A DNA stretch of 56,724 nt from contig NZ_VTUY01000019.1 in the NCBI RefSeq assembly GCF_008364765.1, forward strand, positions 1 to 56,724, given 5' to 3'. Shown here one piece after another: positions 1 through 11,265 of the stretch. A program made the translations under genes and the position numbers. The DNA comes from Bacillus sp. CH30_1T. Its GTDB lineage: Bacteria > Bacillota > Bacilli > Bacillales > Bacillaceae_B. Below the pieces are notes generated by a model, which was not told the DNA's origin, made no database searches, and saw only the letters and a list, made by a program, of their open reading frames with translations. Position 1 is the first letter of the stretch; the number at the start of each line of letters is the position of its first letter.

Positions 1-284
<284 letters not shown>

Positions 285-385
285 AAGAGTCATTTTTTAA
301 ATGAACGATAATTGGTCGGTATTCGGCTTTCTTGACATCAATTCTTTATCTAGTTTTGAAGGAACAACCTTCAATTTAATATTCG

Positions 386-502
<117 letters not shown>

Positions 503-508
503 AAATAG

Positions 509-548
509 AAAAAGAGCAGCTCATTGAGTTACTCTTTTTTGTTTTTTT
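509..548 (+). terminator. rRNA operon terminator
   Basis: The stem AAAAGAGCAGCTC pairs imperfectly with GAGTTACTCTTTT around a three-base loop and runs into two T tracts. It ends the 23S-5S transcript. Confidence 0.85.
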
Positions 549-1030
549 ATCAGAAAAAATGAAGATCCGTTTTTGTATGCAATCCTGACAGAGTCTAATG
601 TGATAATATCGCAAAAGACGCATAAAATAAAGAATGATGCAATAATCACCTATCAAGACAAATCAATACCTAAACAAACGGTACCTAGCCCCGATAAAAC
701 AGGCAAACGTCCAAGTTTGGTCACATTTTTACACAAAATCAACCTATTGTACGATTTTTGAAGCTTCATAGCTATCTATCTGCACATACCACATCCATTA
801 CCCAACCACATATAATGATTAACTTTCCATATCCCCAAAATGATTATTACTCATCTATAGCCCAACAATATCTACTCTTCCTTTAAATGAACTTAGACCC
901 ACTTCCCCCTAAATCTTAACCATTATCTTTTTTCCATAATCTTTTTTATAGAGACATACACAGACAGGGCGATTGTAACATAAGATAAATTACACTTGAT
1001 TATTCTGTCAGTTTAAAAGTTTGAAATAAT
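549..1030. other. AT-rich gap after the rRNA operon, no gene recognised
   Basis: About 480 bases with no recognisable gene. One 62-codon frame at 573-761 has no convincing ribosome binding site and no family resemblance. In B. subtilis as I remember it csfB also follows an rRNA operon. The only clear signal is the sigma-F type promoter at the right edge. Confidence 0.6.
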
Positions 1031-1060
1031 GTATACAATTGTTGGTTTTGAGGCAGAATA
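1031..1060 (+). promoter_or_regulatory. Sigma-F type promoter of csfB
   Basis: GTATA at 1031-1035 and GGCAGAATA at 1052-1060 are 16 bases apart. They fit the sigma-F pattern of GHATR plus GGnRAnA. The predicted start of transcription, near 1067, lies just before the Shine-Dalgarno sequence of csfB. Inferred from sequence only. Confidence 0.65.
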
Positions 1061-1084
1061 GGTTGTATGGAGGTGGAGAGCCCT

Positions 1085-1285
1085 ATGTTAAATCCGGAGC
1101 GTAAGGCGGCTTTAGAAGAGTGTATCGTTTGTCACGTTGAAAAGAAGGTTGGAATCCATCTATACACATCGTTTATCTGCACAGAATGTGAGAAAGAAAT
1201 GGTTCAGACAGAAACAAATGATCCTTTGTATAAAACATTCGTTCAACGATTAAAAAAAGTGAATACTCCTCAAATCTATTCATAA
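1085..1285 (+). CDS. csfB: Anti-sigma-G factor Gin (CsfB)
   Basis: 66-residue zinc-finger protein of the CsfB/Gin family. In B. subtilis this protein, made in the forespore under sigma-F, binds and holds back sigma-G (and sigma-E) until the right stage. Two CxxC pairs (CIVC, CTEC) give the zinc site, and the motif GIHLYTSFIC between them is the family core. The frame stays open to an ATG at 1067, but GGAGGTGG at 1069-1076 lies inside that extension, eight bases before ATG 1085. The promoter would also start transcription at about 1067. I therefore chose 1085. It is monocistronic, with a terminator right after it. Confidence 0.9.
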   Translation: MLNPERKAALEECIVCHVEKKVGIHLYTSFICTECEKEMVQTETNDPLYKTFVQRLKKVNTPQIYS

Positions 1286-1316
1286 CCAGGAAGTACAATT
1301 GGTTATGATTTTTTTT
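1281..1316 (+). terminator. csfB terminator
   Basis: CATAACCA (1281-1288) pairs with TGGTTATG (1300-1307), followed by a run of eight T. The stem overlaps the csfB stop codon. Confidence 0.85.
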
Positions 1317-1415
1317 GATATTAGTAGGTAAAAAGTTTTCCTTGTTCCCTGGAGCATCGGACAGCTTGGTTATGATACGATATAAGTGGATATTTATTTT
1401 GAGGAGATTTAGAGT

Positions 1416-2831
1416 ATGAAACGAGATCAGAGGAGAACCCCTCTTATTGAGGCGATAGAGAATCATCGATCGGCCAAGCCTATCTCTTTTCATGTGCCGG
1501 GTCATAAAAACGGGTTATTGATGGATGATCAATCTTTTTATCAATCCGATGTTACAGAATTAAGCGGATTGGATGACTTACATGATCCCCATGAGGCGAT
1601 TCGTGAAGCGGAGGACTTGCTGACGGATGTATATGAGTCGATGAAGAGTTATTTTTTAGTGAACGGAAGTACAGTAGGGAACATTGCTGCCATTCTTGCT
1701 GCATGCTCACCGGGAGATCCCATTTTCGTTCAAAGGAATTGTCATAAGTCTGTATTAAATGGAATCAAGCTTGCTATGGCTGTTCCTATATTAATAGAAA
1801 CAGAGTGGAACAACGAGGGGACGGCCCTTGGTATGCGTCTCGATGCTATAAAGGAAGCATTGAAGGTATTTCCCCAGGTGAAGGCGTGTGTCCTGACTTA
1901 TCCGACTTATTATGGGTTCACGTACAATATCGAACAAATTATAGAAGAATTACATACACATGATGTAACGTGTATCGTCGATGAGGCACATGGTGCTCAT
2001 TTTACATTGGGCAGCCCTTTTCCGGAGTCTGCAATTGAATGGGGAGCGGATATTGTCGTCCATTCGGCTCACAAGATGCTCCCGGCCATGACGATGGGGT
2101 CGTATTTACACATCACAAGCTCCAGAGTGAGTGAGCGTAAGGTGAAAGAGTATTTAACTATGCTACAATCAAGTAGTCCATCGTATCCGATTATGGCATC
2201 CCTTGACTATGCCAGATCCTATATCGGGACTTTTACACAAGAAGAAAAGGATCAAAACCTGAAAGAGATCAATAAGTTTGTACAAGCATTAGAGGGGGTT
2301 CATCCTCAACTCATTGTAAAGCGGACGGATGATCCACTAAAGCTTGTCATTAAGCTTGCGGGAAGGTCAGGGTATACTCTTCAACAGTTATTGGAGTCAG
2401 AGGGAATTTATCCGGAGCTTGCTGACCCTGATTATGTACTACTGATTCTCCCATTATTGAAAAAAGATCATTCTTTTCCTTATAATGAAGCGATCAGCCG
2501 AATATGTAAGGCTTTAGGGAATGAACCGATAATAGAAAATATAAAGAATCATGAAACAAATCGATCAAATAACCAAGAGTTTTTTACTACTTTGGCATTA
2601 AGTTTTGAGGAGATGGAAGAGAAAGCGGAAGCACTCATTTCCATTGATGAAGCAGAAGGAGAAATTTCAGCGGGAATGGTCACACCTTATCCTCCGGGAA
2701 TTCCTCTTTTGATTCCAGGAGAACGAATTACCTCTCACGCCATTGAGCGTTTAACAGAGTATGTAAAGAATAAGGCAAATATTCAAGGTCATCACCGTTT
2801 AGATGAAAATCGTGTGTTTGTGTACCGATAA
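1416..2831 (+). CDS. yaaO: Orn/Lys/Arg decarboxylase family protein (YaaO type)
   Basis: 471-residue pyridoxal-phosphate enzyme of the fold-III group I amino acid decarboxylases. Seen: the PLP lysine in HSAHKML at about residue 220, the DEAHGAH motif upstream that contacts the cofactor, and a C-terminal Orn/Lys/Arg decarboxylase domain with PYPPGIPLL near residues 425-433. It is shorter than the inducible enterobacterial enzymes because it lacks their N-terminal wing domain, as does B. subtilis YaaO. The substrate (arginine, lysine or ornithine) cannot be read from the sequence. It is followed by tmk 18 bases later and probably cotranscribed. In B. subtilis the genes xpaC and yaaN precede it; here they are missing. 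Confidence 0.9.
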   Translation: MKRDQRRTPLIEAIENHRSAKPISFHVPGHKNGLLMDDQSFYQSDVTELSGLDDLHDPHEAIREAEDLLTDVYESMKSYFLVNGSTVGNIAAILAACSPGDPIFVQRNCHKSVLNGIKLAMAVPILIETEWNNEGTALGMRLDAIKEALKVFPQVKACVLTYPTYYGFTYNIEQIIEELHTHDVTCIVDEAHGAHFTLGSPFPESAIEWGADIVVHSAHKMLPAMTMGSYLHITSSRVSERKVKEYLTMLQSSSPSYPIMASLDYARSYIGTFTQEEKDQNLKEINKFVQALEGVHPQLIVKRTDDPLKLVIKLAGRSGYTLQQLLESEGIYPELADPDYVLLILPLLKKDHSFPYNEAISRICKALGNEPIIENIKNHETNRSNNQEFFTTLALSFEEMEEKAEALISIDEAEGEISAGMVTPYPPGIPLLIPGERITSHAIERLTEYVKNKANIQGHHRLDENRVFVYR

Positions 2832-2849
2832 GCAAGTGGAGGGAAAGAC

Positions 2850-3482
2850 ATGTCAAAAGGATTGTTTATTACAGTTGAAGGTCCTGAGGGAGCCGGAAAA
2901 TCGACGATACTAACGAAAATTTTTAACCGATTATTACAGGAAGGCTTCGATGTCATTCAGACGAGGGAGCCTGGAGGCATTTCGATTGCTGAACAGATTA
3001 GAGAAGTGATATTAAATACAAAGAACACGGAAATGGATAAACGGACGGAAGCCCTCTTATATGCTGCAGCGAGACGACAGCATTTGGTGGAAAAAGTAAT
3101 TCCCGCACTTGCAGAAGGGAAGATTGTAATTTGTGATCGTTTTATTGACAGTTCCCTTGCTTATCAAGGGAATGCCCGTGGAATCGGTATGGAAGAGGTC
3201 ATGAATATCAATCAATTTGCGATTGAGGATAAGATGCCGGATCTAACGCTATATTTTGATATCGACCCCGAAGAAGGGTTAAAGAGAATTGCGAAACATA
3301 ATGGAAGAGAAGTGAACAGGTTAGATCTGGAATCGGTTGATTTCCATACCCGCGTCAGGGAAGGGTATCAGAAGTTAATGAAACAATATCCTGATCGTAT
3401 TCAAGTCATCGATGCCAGCCGGAGCAAAGAAGCTGTATTTGCTGACGCATATGGTGTCGTGAAGGATTACTTAAACAAGTAA
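2850..3482 (+). CDS. tmk: Thymidylate kinase
   Basis: 210-residue dTMP kinase, making dTDP from dTMP with ATP for DNA synthesis. The P-loop GPEGAGKST is at residues 11-19 and the DR(F/Y) substrate motif in [13 protein letters not shown] is near residue 96. The LID region with Arg residues near 150 lies in [11 protein letters not shown]. Length is normal. Its Shine-Dalgarno (ggaggg) is well placed. It follows the decarboxylase gene and ends in a strong terminator, so tmk closes this unit. Confidence 0.97.
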   Translation: MSKGLFITVEGPEGAGKSTILTKIFNRLLQEGFDVIQTREPGGISIAEQIREVILNTKNTEMDKRTEALLYAAARRQHLVEKVIPALAEGKIVICDRFIDSSLAYQGNARGIGMEEVMNINQFAIEDKMPDLTLYFDIDPEEGLKRIAKHNGREVNRLDLESVDFHTRVREGYQKLMKQYPDRIQVIDASRSKEAVFADAYGVVKDYLNK

Positions 3483-3500
3483 GTTTAGTGAAAATAAAAA

Positions 3501-3548
3501 GGCGGACTTCTAAGCAAAAATTGGTGCTAAGAAGTCCGTCTCTTTTTT
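3501..3548 (+). terminator. tmk terminator
   Basis: A long stem pairs GGACTTCTTAGC-like arms (ggcggacttctaagc with gctaagaagtccgtc) and is followed by six T. Confidence 0.85.
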
Positions 3549-3623
3549 AGATGAAACATGTATGTAGATCCTGTTCAATGATATAATAGAAGGAAGTAAA
3601 TGGCTTTAAAACGGAGGAATTGA

Positions 3624-3956
<333 letters not shown>

Positions 3957-3971
3957 AGTGAGGTTTAACCT

Positions 3972-4412
3972 ATGAAAATTAACCAGGAGCATCGGGTTTC
4001 CTTAGATAAAGTAACGAAAGACCAGAAATCTATTGGAACAGGTCAAGTTAAATTCGGGCAGCTTGTTCATAAGCACGATCAGAAAATGCAGATGGAACAG
4101 CTCAGTAAACTGCTCGTTACAATAGAGGATGCCGGTAGTCGTTTAGCCAAATCAAGATCATTTAAAGATCTTGCAAAATATAAAACATTGGTCAAAAAAT
4201 TTGTGCGTGAGGCCGTAGATTTCGGGATGGATTTGAAGCAATCCCATACGTGGAATCAGTATGGTGAAGGCAGAAAGCTCAATATAGTAGAAACCATCGA
4301 TCGACAGCTTGTTGAACTGGCGGAAGATGTATTGGATAAAGAAAAGAAGTCCATTGATATATTAGGAAAAATTGGAGAAATAAAAGGATTGCTTATTAAT
4401 CTTTATATGTAA
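3972..4412 (+). CDS. yaaR: YaaR family protein (DUF327)
   Basis: 146-residue predicted helical, charged cytoplasmic protein of the YaaR family, which has no firmly assigned function. The region from about residue 60 (LVTIEDAGSRLAKSRSF) to the end matches the family as I know it. No signal peptide or membrane segment. The gene lies 15 bases after darA and 17 bases before holB, so it is in the same operon. I do not assign a role. Confidence 0.85.
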   Translation: MKINQEHRVSLDKVTKDQKSIGTGQVKFGQLVHKHDQKMQMEQLSKLLVTIEDAGSRLAKSRSFKDLAKYKTLVKKFVREAVDFGMDLKQSHTWNQYGEGRKLNIVETIDRQLVELAEDVLDKEKKSIDILGKIGEIKGLLINLYM

Positions 4413-4429
4413 GAGAGTGATGTTAAGAC

Positions 4430-5413
4430 ATGTTGTTTGAAGAGATACAACCATTTCAGCCCGTCGTCCTTGAGATGCTTCAGAATAGTATTGTGAAGGA
4501 TCGTGTCGCTCATGCTTATTTATTCGAGGGTGAAAAAGGGACACGAAAGAAAGAAATGAGCATCCTGTTTGCAAAAGCATTGCTATGTGTAAACCGTGTA
4601 GATGGAAAGGCATGTGAAAGCTGCTCCAACTGCAAAAGGATCAATCATGGAAATCACCCGGACCTGCATTTGGTAGAGCCGGATGGTCTTTCGATCAAGA
4701 AGGATCAGATTAAAAGTTTGCAAGAAGAATTTTCGAAAACAGGTGTAGAATCCAAGAAGAAGATTTACATTATCGTTCATGGAGATAAGATGACAGCGAA
4801 TGCGGCTAATAGCCTGCTTAAGTTTCTTGAAGAACCGTCAGCTGATACAACAGCGATTCTGATCACAGAAAATATTCATCGCATATTGCCTACTATTCTT
4901 TCACGGTGCCAGACGATTTCCTTTAAGCCGTTACCGAAAGAACAGCTGACAAAACAGTTATTGGATGAGGGGATCCCACCCCATTTTGCAACGCTGGCAG
5001 CCAATTTGACGAACCATTATGAGGAAGCTGTAGAAATATGTCAAAATGAGTGGTTTGCACAAGCAAGAATAATAGTGTTAAAATTATATGAAGTCCTCCA
5101 GAAAAGTCCCTTCCAAGCAATGGTCAAAATACAAGAGGATTTTGTACAGCACTTCAAAGAAAAAGATCAAGTCGATCGAGCATTAGATCTTTTACTTCTA
5201 ATATATAAAGACTTACTTCATATCCAGTTAGGAAAAGAAGAACAGCTCGTGTACCCGGACCAAAAGGAAAACTGGAAATCAAACGCACTTCAAGTATCTA
5301 CCAATCGTCTTTCTACTAATATGACGGCGATACTTGAAGCAAAACGCAAGTTAAACGCCAATATGAATTCGCAGCTGCTAGTAGAACAGCTTATGCTAAA
5401 ACTGCAGGGGTGA
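4430..5413 (+). CDS. holB: DNA polymerase III delta' subunit
   Basis: 327-residue clamp-loader subunit that works with DnaX (tau/gamma) and HolA to load the sliding clamp. Zinc-site cysteines appear as CVN...CESCSNC near residues 51-65. The sensor-type motif ANSLLKFLEEP is at about 125-136 and the SRC motif (ILSRCQTISF) at 154-163. It lacks a normal P-loop, as expected for delta'. Start ATG 4430 follows a Shine-Dalgarno (agagagtga). It is followed after seven bases by ricT. Confidence 0.95.
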   Translation: MLFEEIQPFQPVVLEMLQNSIVKDRVAHAYLFEGEKGTRKKEMSILFAKALLCVNRVDGKACESCSNCKRINHGNHPDLHLVEPDGLSIKKDQIKSLQEEFSKTGVESKKKIYIIVHGDKMTANAANSLLKFLEEPSADTTAILITENIHRILPTILSRCQTISFKPLPKEQLTKQLLDEGIPPHFATLAANLTNHYEEAVEICQNEWFAQARIIVLKLYEVLQKSPFQAMVKIQEDFVQHFKEKDQVDRALDLLLLIYKDLLHIQLGKEEQLVYPDQKENWKSNALQVSTNRLSTNMTAILEAKRKLNANMNSQLLVEQLMLKLQG

Positions 5414-5420
5414 TGGTCCT

Positions 5421-6248
5421 TTGTACGATGTTGTAGGTGTACGCTTTAAAAAAGCGGGTAAAATCTATTATTTCGATCCGGGTGAATTGGATATTCAGAA
5501 AGATTGTTATGTAATCGTTGAAACCGTTCGCGGAGTCGAATTTGGAAAAGTAGTCGTAGAGAGAAAGCAAGTCGGAGAAAATGATGTAGTGCTTCCATTG
5601 AAAAAAGTGATTCGTATCGCTGATCAAAAAGATCGGTTAATCGTAGATGAGAACAAATCATCTGCGACGGAAGCCTACAATGTATGTTGTGATAAAATTA
5701 ATCAGCATCAATTAGATATGAAACTGGTAGATGTAGAGTATACATTTGATCGTAACAAAGTCATATTCTATTTTACGGCTGATGGACGAGTTGATTTCCG
5801 AGAGCTAGTAAAAGATCTAGCTTCCATTTTCCGTACGCGCATAGAACTTCGTCAGATTGGCGTTCGAGACGAAGCAAAAATGCTGGGTGGTATTGGTCCT
5901 TGTGGCCGCATGCTATGTTGTTCTACCTTTTTAGGTGATTTTGAGCCTGTATCCATCAAGATGGCGAAGGATCAAAATCTATCCCTTAATCCAACGAAAA
6001 TTTCAGGTTTATGCGGACGTTTAATGTGCTGTCTGAAATACGAGAACGACGAGTATGAAACAGCGAAAGCGGAATTACCTGATATTGGAGAAGTGATTAA
6101 GACACCTCATGGAAAAGGTAAAGTGGTAGGTCTTAATATTCTGGAACGTATTCTTCAAGTGGAAATTAAAGAAGAAGAGCGGGTTCTGGAATTTACATTA
6201 GATGAAATCATGAACGTGGGTGCCGTATCATTCCAAGCCACAGAGTAA
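5421..6248 (+). CDS. ricT: Regulatory iron-sulfur complex subunit RicT (YaaT, PSP1 domain)
   Basis: 275 residues. With RicA and RicF it forms an iron-sulfur complex that in B. subtilis promotes competence, biofilm and sporulation, partly by acting with RNase Y in mRNA maturation. The PSP1 domain fills the C-terminal half. The cysteine clusters GPCGRMLCC and GLCGRLMCC are conserved cluster ligands. The start is TTG 5421 behind AGGGGTGATGG, which gives the family N-terminus [14 protein letters not shown]. It sits directly after holB and before yabA. Confidence 0.95.
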   Translation: MYDVVGVRFKKAGKIYYFDPGELDIQKDCYVIVETVRGVEFGKVVVERKQVGENDVVLPLKKVIRIADQKDRLIVDENKSSATEAYNVCCDKINQHQLDMKLVDVEYTFDRNKVIFYFTADGRVDFRELVKDLASIFRTRIELRQIGVRDEAKMLGGIGPCGRMLCCSTFLGDFEPVSIKMAKDQNLSLNPTKISGLCGRLMCCLKYENDEYETAKAELPDIGEVIKTPHGKGKVVGLNILERILQVEIKEEERVLEFTLDEIMNVGAVSFQATE

Positions 6249-6262
6249 CGGGGTGTAGTGTC

Positions 6263-6637
6263 GTGGATAAAAAAGAGTTCTTTGATTCAGTCAGTAATAT
6301 GGAACAACAAATTGGTCATTTATATCATCAATTAGGTGAGCTCAAACAATGTCTAGCTGAAATGTTAGAAGAGAATAATTCTCTAAAGCTTGAAAATGAG
6401 CATTTGCGCCGCAGACTGGAACAAACAGAGAACTCACCAAAAAAGGTAAAAACAAACAGCGATGCGGGTACAACGGGTGAGTCAGACTTAGAAGATAAAA
6501 CACTGGATATAGGAGAAGGGTATGACAACCTTGCTCGATTATACCAGGAAGGATTTCATATTTGTAATATACATTTTGGAAGTCCACGGAAGGATGAAGA
6601 TTGTTTATTCTGCCTCTCTTTCTTAAACAAGAAATAA
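6263..6637 (+). CDS. yabA: Replication initiation control protein YabA
   Basis: 124 residues. YabA binds DnaA and the clamp DnaN and limits re-initiation of replication. Seen: an N-terminal coiled coil with leucine heptads (residues 5-56), a variable linker, and a C-terminal zinc domain with CNIHFG...CLFC. The start is GTG 6263. It is the last gene of the darA operon; a terminator follows. Its neighbours holB and ricT match the B. subtilis order. Confidence 0.95.
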   Translation: MDKKEFFDSVSNMEQQIGHLYHQLGELKQCLAEMLEENNSLKLENEHLRRRLEQTENSPKKVKTNSDAGTTGESDLEDKTLDIGEGYDNLARLYQEGFHICNIHFGSPRKDEDCLFCLSFLNKK

Positions 6638-6690
6638 GGAAAGAATAAATATCCCTGTTATCCTACACTCTATAGAATAGAATACAGATT

Positions 6691-6730
6691 AAAAAGGGCT
6701 GATCCATACATAATGGGATTGGTCCTTTTT
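6691..6730 (+). terminator. yabA terminator
   Basis: AAAAAGGGCTGATCC pairs with GGATTGGTCCTTTTT, with the T tract inside the 3' arm. Confidence 0.85.
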
Positions 6731-6781
6731 AGTGATTAATATCGAAACAATATATAATAGAAGGAAAAGTGGAGGAAAGGC

Positions 6782-7537
6782 ATGGTCGAGTTAAAAGAAG
6801 ATGAACGTTTAGATTATTTATTGGCTGAGAATATGAGGATCATTCAAAGTCCATCTGTTTTCTCCTTTTCAACAGATGCTGTACTATTGGCCCATTTCAG
6901 CTATTTACCGATTCACAAAGGGAAAGTGGTTGATCTATGTTCAGGTAACGGCATCATTCCCTTATTACTAAGTGCGAGAACCAACGTTGAAATTACGGGG
7001 GTGGAGATTCAAGAAAGATTATTTGATATGGCACAGAGAAGTGTCCAGTATAATGGTCTTCAAAATCAAATATCAATGAAGCTTGGGGATGTAAAAGAAA
7101 TCGATCAGCTCCTTCATCATTCACACTATGATGTCGTAACCTGTAATCCTCCATACTTTAATACTCCACCCGGGGATAAAAGAAACGTAAACGAGCACTA
7201 TGCAATCGCCCGTCATGAAGTCCTTTGTTCCCTTGAGGATACCATCAAAGCTTCAGGCTATCTCCTGAAGCAAGGAGGAAAGGCTTCCTTCGTCCATCGT
7301 CCAGGTCGATTGCTGGATATCCTCTCATTGATGAGGAAGCATCGTCTCGAGCCGAAACGATTGCGCTTTGTATATCCGAAGCCAGGAAGAGAAGCCAACA
7401 CCATCTTAATAGAAGGAATAAAAGATGGGAAACCTGACCTAAAAATTCTTCCACCCCTTTATGTGTACGATGAACAGAACAAATATTCAAAGGAAGTATA
7501 TGATATGCTGTTTGGAAAGAATGAAGATAAGGACTAA
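6782..7537 (+). CDS. yabB: tRNA1(Val) adenine-37 N6-methyltransferase-like protein (YabB)
   Basis: 251-residue class I SAM-dependent methyltransferase. Seen: a SAM motif I variant [15 protein letters not shown] near residue 49, and the N6-adenine catalytic motif NPPYF near residue 122. By family the likely target is adenosine 37 of a tRNA, but this is not proven for Bacillus. The Shine-Dalgarno GGAGGAAAGG precedes ATG 6782. The next gene, rsmI, starts 24 bases after the stop. In B. subtilis a small GIY-YIG gene (yazA) lies between them; it is missing here. Confidence 0.9.
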   Translation: MVELKEDERLDYLLAENMRIIQSPSVFSFSTDAVLLAHFSYLPIHKGKVVDLCSGNGIIPLLLSARTNVEITGVEIQERLFDMAQRSVQYNGLQNQISMKLGDVKEIDQLLHHSHYDVVTCNPPYFNTPPGDKRNVNEHYAIARHEVLCSLEDTIKASGYLLKQGGKASFVHRPGRLLDILSLMRKHRLEPKRLRFVYPKPGREANTILIEGIKDGKPDLKILPPLYVYDEQNKYSKEVYDMLFGKNEDKD

Positions 7538-7561
7538 AGAAATGAGGAGGTGAGCTATTCA

Positions 7562-8434
7562 ATGAACCAGCAGAAAAGCTTTCACGATAGTGAAATAGGA
7601 AGCTTGTATCTTGTCCCTACACCGATCGGGAATTTAGAGGATATGACGTTTCGCGCAATCCGCATGATGAAGGAAGCGGCAGTGATTGCTGCCGAAGATA
7701 CAAGAAATACAAAAAAATTATGTAATTACTTTGAAATTGATACGCCGATCATCAGTTATCATGAGCACAATAAAGAAACGAGTGGACAGAAGCTGATTGA
7801 ACGTATGGAAAGAGGCGAGCTCGTGGCCCTTGTTAGTGATGCAGGAATGCCTTCCATTTCGGATCCGGGTTACGAACTGGTGAAAGAAGCAATCAATCAC
7901 GAAATTGCTGTCATTCCACTACCGGGAGCTAATGCAGCTCTTACTGCTTTGATCGCTTCAGGATTGGCTCCGCAGCCATTTTATTTCTATGGATTTTTAC
8001 ATAGAGGGAAGAAAGACAAAAGAGCGGAACTGGATACACTAAAAACGCTGGAAGATACATTTATCCTGTATGAATCTCCACACAGACTAAAAGAAACATT
8101 AAAAGAGCTATATGGAGCTCTGGGAAATAGACAAATCGTTGTTTGTCGTGAGCTCACAAAGAAGTTCGAGGAATTCATCCGTGGGTCCCTGGAAGAAATA
8201 ATGGAGTGGGCAAACGATGGGGAAGTACGAGGCGAATTCTGCTTATTAATTGAAGGAGCGGGTCCGCTGGAAAAAGAAGAGGAAGACGTCTGGTGGAGCA
8301 ACTACTCCCTTTTGGACCATGTGCAGCATTACATGAACGAAAAAAACATGACCTCCAAAGAAGCCATCAAACAAGTCTCAAAAGAACGCTCCCTTCCAAA
8401 GCGGGAAGTTTATCAAGCTTATCATGTTGAATAG
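7562..8434 (+). CDS. rsmI: 16S rRNA (cytidine-1402-2'-O)-methyltransferase RsmI
   Basis: 290 residues, tetrapyrrole-methylase fold. It methylates C1402 in the decoding centre of 16S rRNA. Motifs: YLVPTPIGNLEDMT near the N-terminus, AAEDTRNTK, VSDAGMPSISDPG and LPGANAALTALIASG, all typical of RsmI. A GTG at 7550 is in frame, but GAGGAGGTGA at 7545-7553 is clearly the Shine-Dalgarno for ATG 7562, so I used that. Convergent with abrB; both end at a shared hairpin. Confidence 0.95.
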   Translation: MNQQKSFHDSEIGSLYLVPTPIGNLEDMTFRAIRMMKEAAVIAAEDTRNTKKLCNYFEIDTPIISYHEHNKETSGQKLIERMERGELVALVSDAGMPSISDPGYELVKEAINHEIAVIPLPGANAALTALIASGLAPQPFYFYGFLHRGKKDKRAELDTLKTLEDTFILYESPHRLKETLKELYGALGNRQIVVCRELTKKFEEFIRGSLEEIMEWANDGEVRGEFCLLIEGAGPLEKEEEDVWWSNYSLLDHVQHYMNEKNMTSKEAIKQVSKERSLPKREVYQAYHVE

Positions 8435-8462
8435 AAAGTGCAGAGATGCAAAATCAATAAAT

Positions 8463-8496
8463 AAAAAAAGGCCTGAGTCTAGTCACTCAGGCCTTT
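8463..8496. terminator. Bidirectional terminator between rsmI and abrB
   Basis: The stem AAAGGCCTGAGT pairs with ACTCAGGCCTTT. The T tract is strong when read toward lower coordinates (abrB) and weak in the rsmI direction. Confidence 0.8.
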
Positions 8497-8513
8497 GATA
8501 TATTAACAACAAA

Positions 8514-8795
8514 TTATTTTGTTTGTAGTGAATCCTGGATTTCTTTTAGTAATTGATCTGCACCTTCACGGCTAAGAACCAATTTTCCGTTAGCAAGCTT
8601 GATGTTATCATCAGAAACTTCTCCAGTGATTTGGCAAGTCATGCTTGGCTTATATTTCTTCAAGATGATTCTTTCGTCATCTACATAGATTTCTAAAGCA
8701 TCCTTCTCAGCGATACCTAATGTACGACGTAATTCGATTGGGATAACGACACGACCTAATTCATCAACTTTTCTTACAATACCTGTAGACTTCAT
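8514..8795 (-). CDS. abrB: Transition state regulator AbrB
   Basis: 93 residues, SpoVT/AbrB swapped-hairpin DNA-binding domain at residues 1-52 (GIVRKVDELGRVVIPIELRRTLGI) and a C-terminal multimerisation domain. AbrB represses post-exponential genes such as spoVG and is itself repressed by phosphorylated Spo0A. It is the only protein gene on the minus strand. A clean Shine-Dalgarno (ttggaggag read on its strand) precedes the ATG. Two tandem Spo0A-like boxes lie just downstream of its promoter. Confidence 0.97.
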   Translation of the reverse strand: MKSTGIVRKVDELGRVVIPIELRRTLGIAEKDALEIYVDDERIILKKYKPSMTCQITGEVSDDNIKLANGKLVLSREGADQLLKEIQDSLQTK

Positions 8796-8837
8796 TTGAA
8801 AATCTCCTCCAAATAAATATTATTTATATCTCTCTAG

Positions 8838-8854
8838 TTCGTCAATATTCGACA
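8838..8854 (-). promoter_or_regulatory. Tandem Spo0A boxes in the abrB leader
   Basis: On the minus strand TGTCGAA (8848-8854) matches the 0A box exactly, and TGACGAA (8838-8844) has one change. They are ten bases apart, one helical turn. They lie about 13-30 bases downstream of the predicted abrB start, the same arrangement as known for B. subtilis abrB repression. Confidence 0.75.
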
Positions 8855-8873
8855 AATTTCTTTTGTTGTTTCT

Positions 8874-8902
8874 ATCATACCAACGATTAGGAATATCGTC
8901 AA
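8874..8902 (-). promoter_or_regulatory. Sigma-A promoter of abrB
   Basis: Read on the minus strand: TTGACG (8897-8902), 17-base spacer, TATGAT (8874-8879). The start of transcription would be near 8867. Confidence 0.75.
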
Positions 8903-9031
8903 TAATTATATCTGTAAATTTTTAAGAAAAAATGGATGAGAAAGTGTTGTTTTAATAAGCTTTACGCTTTATTGTAAAAAAATGTATTACCAATTAAATA
9001 TTATTGTAATGAAAGTAATAAGTGAAAGTAA

Positions 9032-9099
9032 TGTCGAATTATCTTTATGAAATGCATTTATTCGACAAAATTAGACAAAATTCTTCACTTGTTTCGACA
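9032..9099. promoter_or_regulatory. Cluster of Spo0A boxes between abrB and metG
   Basis: Exact 0A boxes occur at 9032-9038 (TGTCGAA), 9061-9067 and 9093-9099 (TTCGACA, the complement). A one-mismatch box TTAGACA is at 9071-9077. Three of these are spaced 10 and 22 bases, on the same face of the helix. The cluster is about 60-130 bases upstream of the predicted metG start and about 165-230 upstream of the abrB start. Which gene it controls is not clear. Confidence 0.6.
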
Positions 9100-9123
9100 A
9101 TTTTAAGATCCAACATTGTTTAG

Positions 9124-9152
9124 TTGCAGAAACCCTTTATTTTAGGTATATT
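9124..9152 (+). promoter_or_regulatory. Predicted sigma-A promoter of metG
   Basis: TTGCAG (9124-9129), 17-base spacer, TATATT (9147-9152). This predicts a leader of about 125 bases before metG. Confidence 0.5.
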
Positions 9153-9208
9153 TTGATGAGATAAGAGGTTAAGATGATAGGTAAGGCGCAGATAATGGAT
9201 GCACGTAA

Positions 9209-11242
<2,034 letters not shown>

Positions 11243-11265
11243 GTAAGGTTTTTGCTTTTGTCGAT

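Noticed and set aside
573..761. 62-codon plus-strand frame after the 5S gene
   Set aside because: No convincing Shine-Dalgarno, no family resemblance, and composition like the surrounding AT-rich gap.
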